Source: Opitutia bacterium (lineage in GTDB: Bacteria; Verrucomicrobiota; Verrucomicrobiia; Opitutales; Opitutaceae). Taken from it: 64,000 nt of DNA. The notes under the pieces are model-generated. The model saw only the letters and a list, made by a program, of their open reading frames with translations. It searched no databases and was not told the DNA's origin. Below, piece after piece: positions 26,978-34,817 of the stretch. The stretch is from NCBI GenBank assembly GCA_016217545.1, contig JACRHT010000011.1, positions 62,001-126,000 of the forward strand, given 5' to 3'. The translations under genes and the position numbers were made by a program. Each line of letters starts with the position of its first letter. Position 1 is the stretch's first letter.

Positions 26978-27472
26978 ATGCGCACGATTCTACTATTTCT
27001 CATTCTTAGTCTAGCGGCGCAGGCCGGTGAGTATTCACGCCATATCAAATTCGTGGTCGAACAGCTGCGGCAGATGGAAGACCTTGATCGAAAACTACCA
27101 TTTGTCGGCGGCGCAGCTGTGGGCTACGCCGGTGAACCAGGAACTTTCTTTCTACTTTATCCGTTTTTTGAGCACCGCGCGTCGCCCGAAGACGTTCAAG
27201 CGATGTTATGCGACAAGAATCCCGCTGTGCGGCTCATGGGAGCAAAATTGGTTCTTCATTCCGAGCGCTTTGGCGATCTCACTAAGCAAGTCGATGTCTT
27301 GCTGAAGGACGAATCTATCGTGATTCTTGCCGAATGGGGATGCGTGATCGAACGCGTCCCGGTCGCCGAAGTCGTCAAGCGCATGAAAGCGGATGCGCAT
27401 TTCCTAGGCGACAACCCCAAAGACAAAGAACCAATTTCGGCTCCGCCTCCACCGTTGGAGTCGAAGAAATAA
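26978..27472 (+). CDS. Small exported HEAT-like protein, low GC
   Basis: 164 residues. Residues 1-16 (MRTILLFLILSLAAQA) are a clear signal peptide. The rest is helical, with a HEAT-like pair (DVQAMLCDKNPAVRLMGAKLV, then LLKDESIVILAEWG) and ends in a Pro/Lys tail. It is only 2 bp behind the esterase stop, so it is probably co-transcribed, yet its GC content (near 50%) and AT-rich codons differ sharply from the neighbours. Recent acquisition is likely. Function unknown; HEAT-type helices usually mediate protein contacts. Confidence 0.72.
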   Translation: MRTILLFLILSLAAQAGEYSRHIKFVVEQLRQMEDLDRKLPFVGGAAVGYAGEPGTFFLLYPFFEHRASPEDVQAMLCDKNPAVRLMGAKLVLHSERFGDLTKQVDVLLKDESIVILAEWGCVIERVPVAEVVKRMKADAHFLGDNPKDKEPISAPPPPLESKK

Positions 27473-27647
27473 CGTCATGCGACCGCCACCGTCTTGGTGG
27501 CGCTGAGAGCTTGCGCCAGCGGGCACGATTCTTGTTCAGCAAGGTCGTCTGGCGCCGTGCTTGCACGTTTGGCGTGCCGAGCGACAGAAGCTCGCGTCAG
27601 GCTCCGGCACATTTGCGCAACTGCCTGTGCCGCCAGCGGACGCGCCT

Positions 27648-27670
27648 GGCGCCACCGGGACGGTGGCGCC
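27648..27670. repeat. GGCGCC palindromic element
   Basis: GGCGCCACC, GGGAC loop, GGTGGCGCC: perfect 9-bp arms. The flanking CAC on the right and the GGGAC loop are also found in the element at 44483-44505 (22 of 26 bases equal). It lies in the 271-bp gap between convergent genes, which holds no coding sequence. Confidence 0.65.
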
Positions 27671-27743
27671 CACCTTGGGCTTCGGCGATTCCGCTCCTCC
27701 GCGCTTCCGCGATTGATCGGGGCCGCGCGACGCGACGCGCGCC

Positions 27744-29303
27744 TCAGTGCCCGAACTTGATGCCCTGCGCGAGCGGGAGGGCGTTGGAGTAGTTCACCGT
27801 GGCGGTCTGGCGGCGCATGTATTGCTTCCAGCTGTCGCTGCCGCTCTCGCGGCCGCCGCCGGTTTCCTTCTCGCCGCCGAACGCGCCGCCGATCTCCGCG
27901 CCGCTCGTGCCGATGTTGACGTTGGCGATGCCGCAATCGCTGCCGCGGGCGCAGACGAATTCCTCCGCCTCCTGCACGTCGCGGGTGAAGATCGCCGAGC
28001 TCAGGCCCTGCGGCACCTCGTTGTGCCACGCGATCGCCTCGGCGAAATCGCGGTAGGCCATCACGTAGAGGATCGGGGCAAAGGTCTCCTCGTGCACCAT
28101 CTTCATGTCGTGCCGCGCCGCGACGATGCACGGTTGCACGTAGCAGCCGCCGGGATAGCGCGCGCCCTTCAGCGTCTCGCCGCCGTAGAGAATCGTGCCG
28201 CCCTCGGCCTGCACCGCCTTGAGCGCGGCCTGCATGTCGGCCACGCCCTGCGCGTTGATGAGCGGGCCCATGAGCGTGCCGGCGTCGGCGGGATTGCCGA
28301 CCTGGACCTGCTCGTAGGCGGCGATGAGTCGCTGCACGAGTTTCTGGCGGATCGACTCGTGCACGATGATGCGGCGCGTCGTGGTGCAACGCTGGCCCGC
28401 GGTGCCGACGGCGCCGAACAGGATCGCGCGCACCGCGAGATCGAGGTCCGCGCTCGGCGCGACGACGATGGCGTTGTTGCCACCGAGTTCGAGAATGGTG
28501 CGGCCGAGGCGCTCACCCACGACGGCGCCGACGTGGCGGCCCATCTTGGTAGAACCGGTGGCGGAGATGAGCGGCACGCGCTTGTCGTGCAGCAGGCGCT
28601 CGCCCACCACGGCGCCCTCGCCGATGAGGAGCGTGAAGAGCGCGGGATCGACATCGTTCGCGCGGGCGACTTTTTCCGCGATCTTGATCGTCGCGACGGC
28701 GCAAAGCGGCGTGAGGCTGGAGGGCTTCCAGACGGTGGCGTCGCCGCAGACGGCGGCGAGCGCGGTGTTCCAAGCCCAGACGGCGACGGGAAAGTTGAAT
28801 GCCGTGACGACGCCGACGACGCCGAGCGGATGCCACTGCTCCATCATGCGGTGGTCCGGGCGCTCGGAGGCGATGGTGAGGCCGTAGAGCTGGCGCGAGA
28901 GGCCGGTCGCGAAGTCGCAGATGTCGATCATCTCCTGCACCTCGCCCTGGCCCTCGGCGACGATCTTGCCGGCTTCGAGCGTGACGAGCGCACCGAGGTC
29001 GGTCTTGGCGGCGCGCAGGGCGTCGCCGAGCTGGCGGATGATTTCACCGCGTTTCGGCGCGGGGACAGTGCGCCATTTGGCGAAGGCGGCCGTGGCGCGC
29101 TGCAACGCGCGCTCGTATTCCTCCGGCGTCGCGGTGCGAACCTGCGCGAGCAGCGAGCCGTCGATCGGCGAGTAGCTGGAGAGCAATTTGCCGGAGCCGC
29201 CCCACTCGCCGTCGAAGACGCCGGCGTTGATTTTGCGGCTGAGGCCGAGGCGGCGGAACGTGGAATTGGCGAGAGCGGAAACGGAGGTGGATGCGGTAGC
29301 CAT
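27744..29303 (-). CDS. Aldehyde dehydrogenase, ALDH7 type (alpha-aminoadipate semialdehyde dehydrogenase-like)
   Basis: 519 residues, full-length ALDH. The catalytic Cys306 is in GQRCTTTRR, the general base Glu in LELGGNN, the NAD site in FNFPVAVWAWN and SATGSTKMG. ALDH7-specific features are ATVWKPSSLTPLCA and the C-terminal INYSNALPLAQGIKF-like NYSNALPLAQGIKFG. In this family the substrate is alpha-aminoadipic semialdehyde/piperideine-6-carboxylate of lysine breakdown. The saccharopine-dehydrogenase-like gene immediately upstream in the same direction supports that role. A CACAGAG repeat occupies the 129-bp gap between the two, so co-transcription is likely but not certain. Confidence 0.9.
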   Translation of the reverse strand: MATASTSVSALANSTFRRLGLSRKINAGVFDGEWGGSGKLLSSYSPIDGSLLAQVRTATPEEYERALQRATAAFAKWRTVPAPKRGEIIRQLGDALRAAKTDLGALVTLEAGKIVAEGQGEVQEMIDICDFATGLSRQLYGLTIASERPDHRMMEQWHPLGVVGVVTAFNFPVAVWAWNTALAAVCGDATVWKPSSLTPLCAVATIKIAEKVARANDVDPALFTLLIGEGAVVGERLLHDKRVPLISATGSTKMGRHVGAVVGERLGRTILELGGNNAIVVAPSADLDLAVRAILFGAVGTAGQRCTTTRRIIVHESIRQKLVQRLIAAYEQVQVGNPADAGTLMGPLINAQGVADMQAALKAVQAEGGTILYGGETLKGARYPGGCYVQPCIVAARHDMKMVHEETFAPILYVMAYRDFAEAIAWHNEVPQGLSSAIFTRDVQEAEEFVCARGSDCGIANVNIGTSGAEIGGAFGGEKETGGGRESGSDSWKQYMRRQTATVNYSNALPLAQGIKFGH

Positions 29304-29330
29304 GGGGGAAACGTCAGTTCAATTTCTTGT

Positions 29331-29418
29331 CACAGAGAAAACCAGTGAAACACAGAGAGCACAGAGGCGGGAAAAAGGAAACTCTGCGACCTCTGTGTCT
29401 CCTCTTTCCGTCTCTGTG
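29331..29418. repeat. CACAGAG phrase repeat with inverted arms
   Basis: Three CACAGAG copies (29331, 29351, 29360) face two CTCTGTG copies (29391, 29412), giving an imperfect long hairpin. It separates the two lysine-catabolism-like genes. Such CACAGAG-rich palindromes are familiar intergenic repeats in this group of bacteria. Confidence 0.65.
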
Positions 29419-29432
29419 TCGGATCGGCAGGA

Positions 29433-30506
29433 TTATTTGCCGTAAACTTTGCCGCCCCACTGGGTGGCGAGGAAATCCTTCAGCGAAACCGACTCCTGTT
29501 TCACGAAGCCGGGGCCGAGCTTCTTCTTCGCGAAGAGCTCGAGCACGCCGACGATGCCGGCGGCGGTCGTCAGCTGGATGGCGTTGAGCTTACGGCCTTG
29601 GACGACGTCGCCGTAGAGCTTCTTGATGAAGCTGCGCTGCTTCAGCGCGCCGTGCGCATCGCGGCCGACAACGTTGACGTAGAACACCACGACGTCGTTC
29701 TCCGTCAGCGGCACTTCCTGGTCGAAAATCTGGGTCACGAGCTCCTGGCGCGGCGCGAGGTTCAAGTCGTGGAGGAGGAACTTCATCAGGTCGCGATGGC
29801 CCGGGTAGCGCATCGTCTTGTAGGTCAGTTCCTGCACCTTGCCGGCAAAGGTCTCGCACATCGTCGCGACGCCGCCGGAGGTGTTGAACGCCTCGTATTC
29901 CGTGCCGTCGATCGTGATGCGCTCCACGCCGTCGAGCGGCATCGTGGCGACGTGCTTGCCGCCGAAGAGCGCCTCGCCGACCTGGCAGTATTCGTTGATG
30001 AGGCCCGCGGTGCTCCAGCTGAGGTAATACTTCATCTGGTTGCTCGCGTCGCCCGGCAGCGCGCCGACGCGCATCTCGCACAGGCGCACCTGGTCGAGCG
30101 ACGAGGCGAGCGAGCCGCCCACGATGTTGATCGCGCCGGGCGCGAGACCGCACTGCGGCATGAAGGTCGCCTTCGATTTCTTCGCGAGCTCGCGAATGAA
30201 GTTCGTCGTCTCGACGTCCTCGGTCAGGTCGAAATAGCTCACGCCCGCCGCGGCGCAGGCGGAGGCGATCGTTTTGTTAAGAAAATACGGCGCGGCGCTC
30301 ACGACGGCGTCGACGCTCTTGATGAAACCCGCGAGCTGGCCGTCGGCCTTCACGTCGACGTGCTTGAACTTCGCCTTCTTCAGGCCGCTCAGGTCGATGT
30401 TCTCGCGGGCGTCGGCGAGGACGATGCCCGTGCAGAACTTGCAGGATTCGAGGAGGGTGGCGATGGTGGCGCCGACTTTGCCGGCACCGACGATTCCGAT
30501 CTTCAT
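29433..30506 (-). CDS. Saccharopine dehydrogenase-family oxidoreductase (lysine catabolism)
   Basis: 357 residues. The N-terminal Rossmann motif GIVGAGKVGATIATLL binds NAD(P); the rest follows the saccharopine reductase fold, with SYFDLTEDVETTNFI, MPQCGLAPGAINIVGGSLA and FNTSGGVATMCETFAG. The family forms glutamate and aminoadipate semialdehyde from saccharopine, or oxidises lysine-derived imines. With the downstream ALDH7 the product could be alpha-aminoadipate. A lysine-ketoglutarate reductase is not in the window, so the first step would be elsewhere, or this enzyme acts directly on lysine as a 9-dehydrogenase type. Confidence 0.88.
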   Translation of the reverse strand: MKIGIVGAGKVGATIATLLESCKFCTGIVLADARENIDLSGLKKAKFKHVDVKADGQLAGFIKSVDAVVSAAPYFLNKTIASACAAAGVSYFDLTEDVETTNFIRELAKKSKATFMPQCGLAPGAINIVGGSLASSLDQVRLCEMRVGALPGDASNQMKYYLSWSTAGLINEYCQVGEALFGGKHVATMPLDGVERITIDGTEYEAFNTSGGVATMCETFAGKVQELTYKTMRYPGHRDLMKFLLHDLNLAPRQELVTQIFDQEVPLTENDVVVFYVNVVGRDAHGALKQRSFIKKLYGDVVQGRKLNAIQLTTAAGIVGVLELFAKKKLGPGFVKQESVSLKDFLATQWGGKVYGK

Positions 30507-30727
30507 TGGCGTGTGCTAAGGGAAAAACTCCCACGCGGCGCGCGGGGGGCGCGACGGACGGAGTTCGGGGTTCGTGTTGGGCGCGAGTAAACGCGCGCGG
30601 CGCGCGCTATCCAAGCCGTTTCGCCTTCGCCTTTCGGTCATTACATCGCGTGCGAGCCCGTTAAGACAGATTTGTCCCGGCGCGTTCTCGCCAACGCGCG
30701 CGCGCTCGTCTACACGTCACGACCTTC

Positions 30728-33700
30728 ATGAGCGCCGGAGTCTCTGCACCTCGAATCGATCTCACTGCCCTCGCATCGCGCCTGCACGGCGAACTGCACC
30801 GCGACCACTTGATGCGCTCGCTCTACGCGACCGACGCCTCCGAATACCAGGAGATGCCGCTCGCCGTCGCGTTCCCGCACGACGAGCACGACGTCGGCGA
30901 ACTCGTCCGCTTCGCGCACGAGAACGGCATCGGTCTCATCCCGCGCGCCGCCGGCACCTCGCTCGCGGGCCAGGTCGTGGGCCACGGCATCATCGTCGAC
31001 TCCGGCCGGCACATGAACGCCATCCTCGCCACCGACGTCACGCGCCGCCGCGTGCGCGTGCAACCGGGCGTCGTGCGCAACAACCTCAACGTCGCCCTCG
31101 CGCCGCACAAACTCCTCTTCCCGCCCGAGACCGCCACCGCCAACCGCGCGATGATCGGCGGCATGGTCGGCAACAACTCCTGCGGCGCCAACTCCATCGT
31201 CTACGGCACCACCCGCGAACACCTCGTCTCCACCCGCGGCTTCCTCGCCGACGGCTCGCTGGTCACCTTCGGGCCGCTCACGCGCGCCGAGTTCGACGCG
31301 AAGTGCGCCGGCCCGGCCGATTCCCTCGAAGCGAAAATCTACCGCACCGTCCGCGACATCCTGAGCGACGGCAAAAACCGCCAGCTCATCCGCGACAATT
31401 ACCCGAAGCCCACCGTCACGCGCCGCAACACCGGCTACGCGCTCGACCGGCTGATGGAGTGTCAGATTTTCGACGCGTCGTCCGAAAAACCCTTCAACCT
31501 CTGCCAGCTCATCGCCGGCTCCGAGGGCACGCTCTTCTTCGGCACCGAGTTCGAGCTCAACCTCGAGCCGCTCCCGCCGGCGGGCGGATTGCTCTGCGCG
31601 CATTTCAAGACGATCGACGACTCGCTGCGCGCGACGTTGATCGCGATGCGCCACAAGCCGTTCGGCTGCGAACTCATCGACCGCCACATCCTCGAGTGCA
31701 CGAAGTCCAATCTCGAGCAGACGAAGAACCGCTTCTTCGTGCAGGGCGATCCGGGCGCCGTGCTCGTGATCGAGATCCGCCACGAGGATCGCGGCTTCAT
31801 CGAGCGCGAGTTCGCCGCCATCGAGGCCGAATGCCGCGCCGCCGGCTACGGCTACGCGTTCCCCACCGTCTGGGGCGCCGACGTCAATCGCGTCTGGGAA
31901 CTCCGCCGCGCCGGCCAAGGCATCATGAACAACGTCGAGGGCGACGCGAAGCCCCGCGAAGTCGTCGAGGACACCGCCGTCGCCGTCGAGGATTTGCCGG
32001 ACTACATCGCCGAGTTCGACGCGATGCTGAAATCGAAATACGGCGTCAGCACCGTCTACTACGCCCACGCCGGCGCCGGCGAACTGCACACGCGCCCGCT
32101 CTTCGACCTGAAAACGCCGGAGGGCCTGAAGATGTTCCGCGGCATCGCCACCGACGTCGCGAAGCTCGTCAAAAAATACCGCGGCTCGCTCTCCGGCGAG
32201 CACGGCGACGGCCGCCTGCGCGGCGAGTTCATCGAGTTCATGGTCGGCGCCGAGTGCTACGCCATGATGCGCCGCATCAAGGAGACGTTCGACCCGCAGG
32301 GCATTTTCAATCCCGGCAAGATCATCGACACGCCGCCGATGGACACCTCGCTGCGCCACTCGCCCGGCCACGCGCAGCCGCAATACGAGACGTTCTTCGA
32401 CTTCGCCTCCTCGCAGGGTGTGCTCGGCGCCGCCGAAAAATGCACCGGCGTCGGCGAGTGCCGCAAAGCGCACTTCACCGGCGGGACGATGTGTCCGAGC
32501 TACATGGCCACGCGCGATGAGAAGAGCTCCACGCGCGGCCGCGCCAACACCCTCCGCCACGCCCTCTCCCACCCCGAGGACCTGACGAACCCGTGGGACA
32601 GCGCCGAGATTGCTGAGGTCATGGACCTCTGCCTCTCGTGCAAAGGCTGCAAAGCCGAGTGCCCGTCGAACGTCGACATGGCGCGCCTCAAGGCCGAGTG
32701 GGCGCAGCACTATCAGGACGCGCACGGCGTGAAGCTCCGCTCGCGCCTCGTCGCGAACTTCTCGAAGAGCATGCGCCTCGCCTCGCTCTGGCCCGCCGCC
32801 TACAATTGGGTGCTCGCGCAGCCCGACCTCGCGCTCCTCATCAAGAAATTCGCGCGCTTCCACCCGAAGCGCAGCATGCCCGAGCTCTCACCGGTCACGC
32901 TCGCGAAATGGCACCGCAAGAACGCGAATCAAACCGCCCCGACGCACGCCGCCGATGGTAGGGCGCGACCGCTGGGCGCGCCACAAGGACACTCGCAAAC
33001 GAACGGCCGGCCCAGCGATCCAGCCCTACCCGCCTACCCCAACGGCCGCGTCTACCTTTTCTGCGACGAGTTCACGAACTACAACGACGCCGATGTCGGC
33101 GCCGCCGCCGTCGAGTTGCTCAACCGCCTCGGCTACGAAGTTGTCATTCCGCAACACGTCGACTCCGGTCGCGCTCACTTCTCGAAGGGCCTCGTCCGCG
33201 AGGCGAAGCAGTTCGCCGTCCGCAACGTCGAGTTGCTGAAGGACGTCGTCACCGCGCAGACGCCGCTCATCGGCCTCGAGCCGTCCGCGATCCTGGGCTT
33301 CCGCGACGAGTATCCCGACCTCGTCCCCGCCGAGTTGAAACCCGCCGCCAAGACGCTCGCGAAGCACGCGCTGCTCATCGACGAGTTCATCGCCCGCGAA
33401 GCCGACGCCGGCCGCATCAAGAAGTCCGCTTTCACCACGCGCGCGCAGACGATCAAGCTCCACGGCCACTGCCACCAGAAGGCGCTCTCATCGCTCGTCC
33501 CATCGGTGAAGATGCTCGAGCTGCCCGCGAACTACAAAGTGCAGCTCATCCCCAGCGGCTGCTGCGGCATGGCGGGCTCGTTCGGCTACGAGGAGGAACA
33601 CTTCGAAGTTTCGCAGCAAATCGGCGAACTCGTGCTGTTCCCCACGGTGCGCAAAACGCCCGAGGACGTGCTCATCGCCGCGCCGGGCACGAGTTGCCGT

Positions 33701-33772
33701 CACCAAATCAAGGACGGCACCGGCCGGAAGGCGCTGCACCCGATCGTCATTCTGCGCGACGCGCTGGCCTGA
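30728..33772 (+). CDS. FAD-linked oxidase / 4Fe-4S oxidoreductase (YdiJ, D-lactate or 2-hydroxyglutarate dehydrogenase type)
   Basis: 1014 residues. An FAD-binding PCMH domain (about 40-190, IPRAAGTSLAGQVVG) is followed by FAD-oxidase_C (about 230-530, ending LSGEHGDGR). Two 4Fe-4S sites follow (CTGVGECRK...MCPSYMAT and CLSCKGCKAECPSNVDMA), then a C-terminal CCG domain (LHGHCHQKA; SGCCGMAGSFGYE). This fused GlcD-GlcF architecture oxidises D-2-hydroxyacids (D-lactate, D-2-hydroxyglutarate) and passes electrons to the quinone pool. Residues ~744-768 (DGRARPLGAPQGHSQTNGRP) are encoded by an inverted pair of GTAG REP elements and are foreign to the family. A terminator follows at 33796. Confidence 0.93.
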   Translation: MSAGVSAPRIDLTALASRLHGELHRDHLMRSLYATDASEYQEMPLAVAFPHDEHDVGELVRFAHENGIGLIPRAAGTSLAGQVVGHGIIVDSGRHMNAILATDVTRRRVRVQPGVVRNNLNVALAPHKLLFPPETATANRAMIGGMVGNNSCGANSIVYGTTREHLVSTRGFLADGSLVTFGPLTRAEFDAKCAGPADSLEAKIYRTVRDILSDGKNRQLIRDNYPKPTVTRRNTGYALDRLMECQIFDASSEKPFNLCQLIAGSEGTLFFGTEFELNLEPLPPAGGLLCAHFKTIDDSLRATLIAMRHKPFGCELIDRHILECTKSNLEQTKNRFFVQGDPGAVLVIEIRHEDRGFIEREFAAIEAECRAAGYGYAFPTVWGADVNRVWELRRAGQGIMNNVEGDAKPREVVEDTAVAVEDLPDYIAEFDAMLKSKYGVSTVYYAHAGAGELHTRPLFDLKTPEGLKMFRGIATDVAKLVKKYRGSLSGEHGDGRLRGEFIEFMVGAECYAMMRRIKETFDPQGIFNPGKIIDTPPMDTSLRHSPGHAQPQYETFFDFASSQGVLGAAEKCTGVGECRKAHFTGGTMCPSYMATRDEKSSTRGRANTLRHALSHPEDLTNPWDSAEIAEVMDLCLSCKGCKAECPSNVDMARLKAEWAQHYQDAHGVKLRSRLVANFSKSMRLASLWPAAYNWVLAQPDLALLIKKFARFHPKRSMPELSPVTLAKWHRKNANQTAPTHAADGRARPLGAPQGHSQTNGRPSDPALPAYPNGRVYLFCDEFTNYNDADVGAAAVELLNRLGYEVVIPQHVDSGRAHFSKGLVREAKQFAVRNVELLKDVVTAQTPLIGLEPSAILGFRDEYPDLVPAELKPAAKTLAKHALLIDEFIAREADAGRIKKSAFTTRAQTIKLHGHCHQKALSSLVPSVKMLELPANYKVQLIPSGCCGMAGSFGYEEEHFEVSQQIGELVLFPTVRKTPEDVLIAAPGTSCRHQIKDGTGRKALHPIVILRDALA
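32958..33029. repeat. REPIN-like inverted GTAG pair inside a coding sequence
   Basis: Left unit GTAGGGCGCGACCGCTGGGC followed by GCGCC; right unit, on the other strand, GTAGGGCTGGATCGCTGGGC followed by CGGCC. About 20 of 26 bases agree between the two. The 72-bp insertion keeps the frame of the FAD/Fe-S oxidoreductase open, in the linker before the CCG domain. Confidence 0.75.
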
Positions 33773-33795
33773 GCCCGCACCCGCCGCGCACGAAA

Positions 33796-33830
33796 GCACG
33801 GCGCCGGTTGCCCGGTGCCGTGCCGATTTT
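33796..33830. terminator. Bidirectional Rho-independent terminator
   Basis: GCACGGCGCCGG, loop TTGC, CCGGTGCCGTGC, then GATTTT. It lies between the convergent oxidoreductase (stop 33772) and AidA/PixA gene (stop 33854), with a GAAAG run on the left side as a weaker signal for the other strand. Confidence 0.75.
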
Positions 33831-33853
33831 CCGAGCCGGCCGAAGCCGGTAAT

Positions 33854-34411
33854 TCAGGAGACCGTCACCGACGGATCCCAGAAGTAGTAACCGAACAGGT
33901 TCTGCGTCTGGCCGTCGGGGCCCAACGTGTAGAGGGCGAAGAGCACGTAGAAGTTCTCCTTGCCGGAGCGCGCCACGCGCGTGTCCAGCGAGGTGAAGTT
34001 GATGCTCGCCTGCACGGCCGGCAGGCCGTTCGAGGTGTTCGTGTTCGGCATCACCGCGCGCTGACGATTCACGAGGTTGGGGACGAACTGGTTGAACACC
34101 TGAGTGCCGCTCCAAAACTTGATGCCGTAGATGATGACGGCGTCGTCCGAGTTCTGGTAGATCGACGTGCCGCGGAAGGAGACGAAGTCGCCGGCGTTGG
34201 CGCGGAAGTTCAGATCGGCCGTGCCCTGGCCGGCGACGACCCCGCGCGGATCGGTGCAGATCATGAATTGGCTGTTGTGGTCGATGCCGGTGGGGTTGTT
34301 CGGATCCTGGCTGGGGTGCGGGTAGTGCGACTTCACGTATTCCGTGTCGATGACGATCAGGACGTCGATGGAGGCCGCGCTGGCGGCTTCGGTGGATTGC
34401 ATGGTTTTCAT
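33854..34411 (-). CDS. AidA/PixA-family inclusion-body protein
   Basis: 185 residues. Motifs IDVLIVIDTEYVKSHYP, NPTGIDHNSQFMICTDPRG, DFVSFRGTSIYQNSDDAVII and the closing FGYYFWDPSV match the AidA/PixA family closely over its full length. PixA of Xenorhabdus forms intracellular inclusion bodies, and AidA of Burkholderia and Ralstonia is controlled by quorum sensing; the biochemical role is unknown. There is no signal peptide, so cytoplasmic. ATG 34411 gives the family's usual start; open frame upstream is noncoding in character. It is preceded by a 406-bp intergenic region, which may hold its control sites. Confidence 0.92.
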   Translation of the reverse strand: MKTMQSTEAASAASIDVLIVIDTEYVKSHYPHPSQDPNNPTGIDHNSQFMICTDPRGVVAGQGTADLNFRANAGDFVSFRGTSIYQNSDDAVIIYGIKFWSGTQVFNQFVPNLVNRQRAVMPNTNTSNGLPAVQASINFTSLDTRVARSGKENFYVLFALYTLGPDGQTQNLFGYYFWDPSVTVS

Positions 34412-34817
34412 GACGGGTATGTTTCTGGTTGGGGCTGACGTGTGTGGGCCAGTTGGGGTAGCGGCCGGCCGGGACGCCGTTGCTGCCAAGGCGGTGGTGG
34501 TAGCTCCACGGGACGGATCGGATCGGACTCGGAAAATCATCGCATCTCCCCACCCGTGGCCTCCCGGGCGGGAAGCGCGCCGTCGGCGCAATTCGCCGGC
34601 AGCAGTCCCGGAGTTTCCGTTGGGCCGGTTTGTTGAAGGGGAACCGGTGGCGGCAGCACTGGGATGCGCATCTATCAATGCGGAATCGGCGCCCCAATTG
34701 TGTCATGGTTCCCGCGATTTCCTTTCCATCGCGCCGCCGGGCTTGCGCGCGACATGACCGCAGCGTGACTTTCGTCACTTCTCCCGTCAGCGTCCGCTCT
34801 GTTATTCTCGACCTCGC
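34412..34817. other. Long divergent intergenic region without a gene
   Basis: 406 bp between the AidA/PixA gene and the two-component operon, both transcribed away from it. The only distinct site seen is GTGACTTTCGTCAC (34765-34778), a GTGAC/GTCAC inverted repeat 40 bp before the kinase ATG, a possible operator. No coding region, terminator or repeat family was recognised. Confidence 0.55.

Noticed and set aside
30507-30727. GC-rich hairpins upstream of the FAD/Fe-S oxidoreductase gene as a riboswitch
   Set aside because: CGCGCG runs pair in many ways by chance; no conserved aptamer core or T-tract was found.
34344-34757. Open frame across the AidA/kinase intergenic region
   Set aside because: Composition and codon pattern are not gene-like, it overlaps the AidA start on the other strand, and no motif is present.
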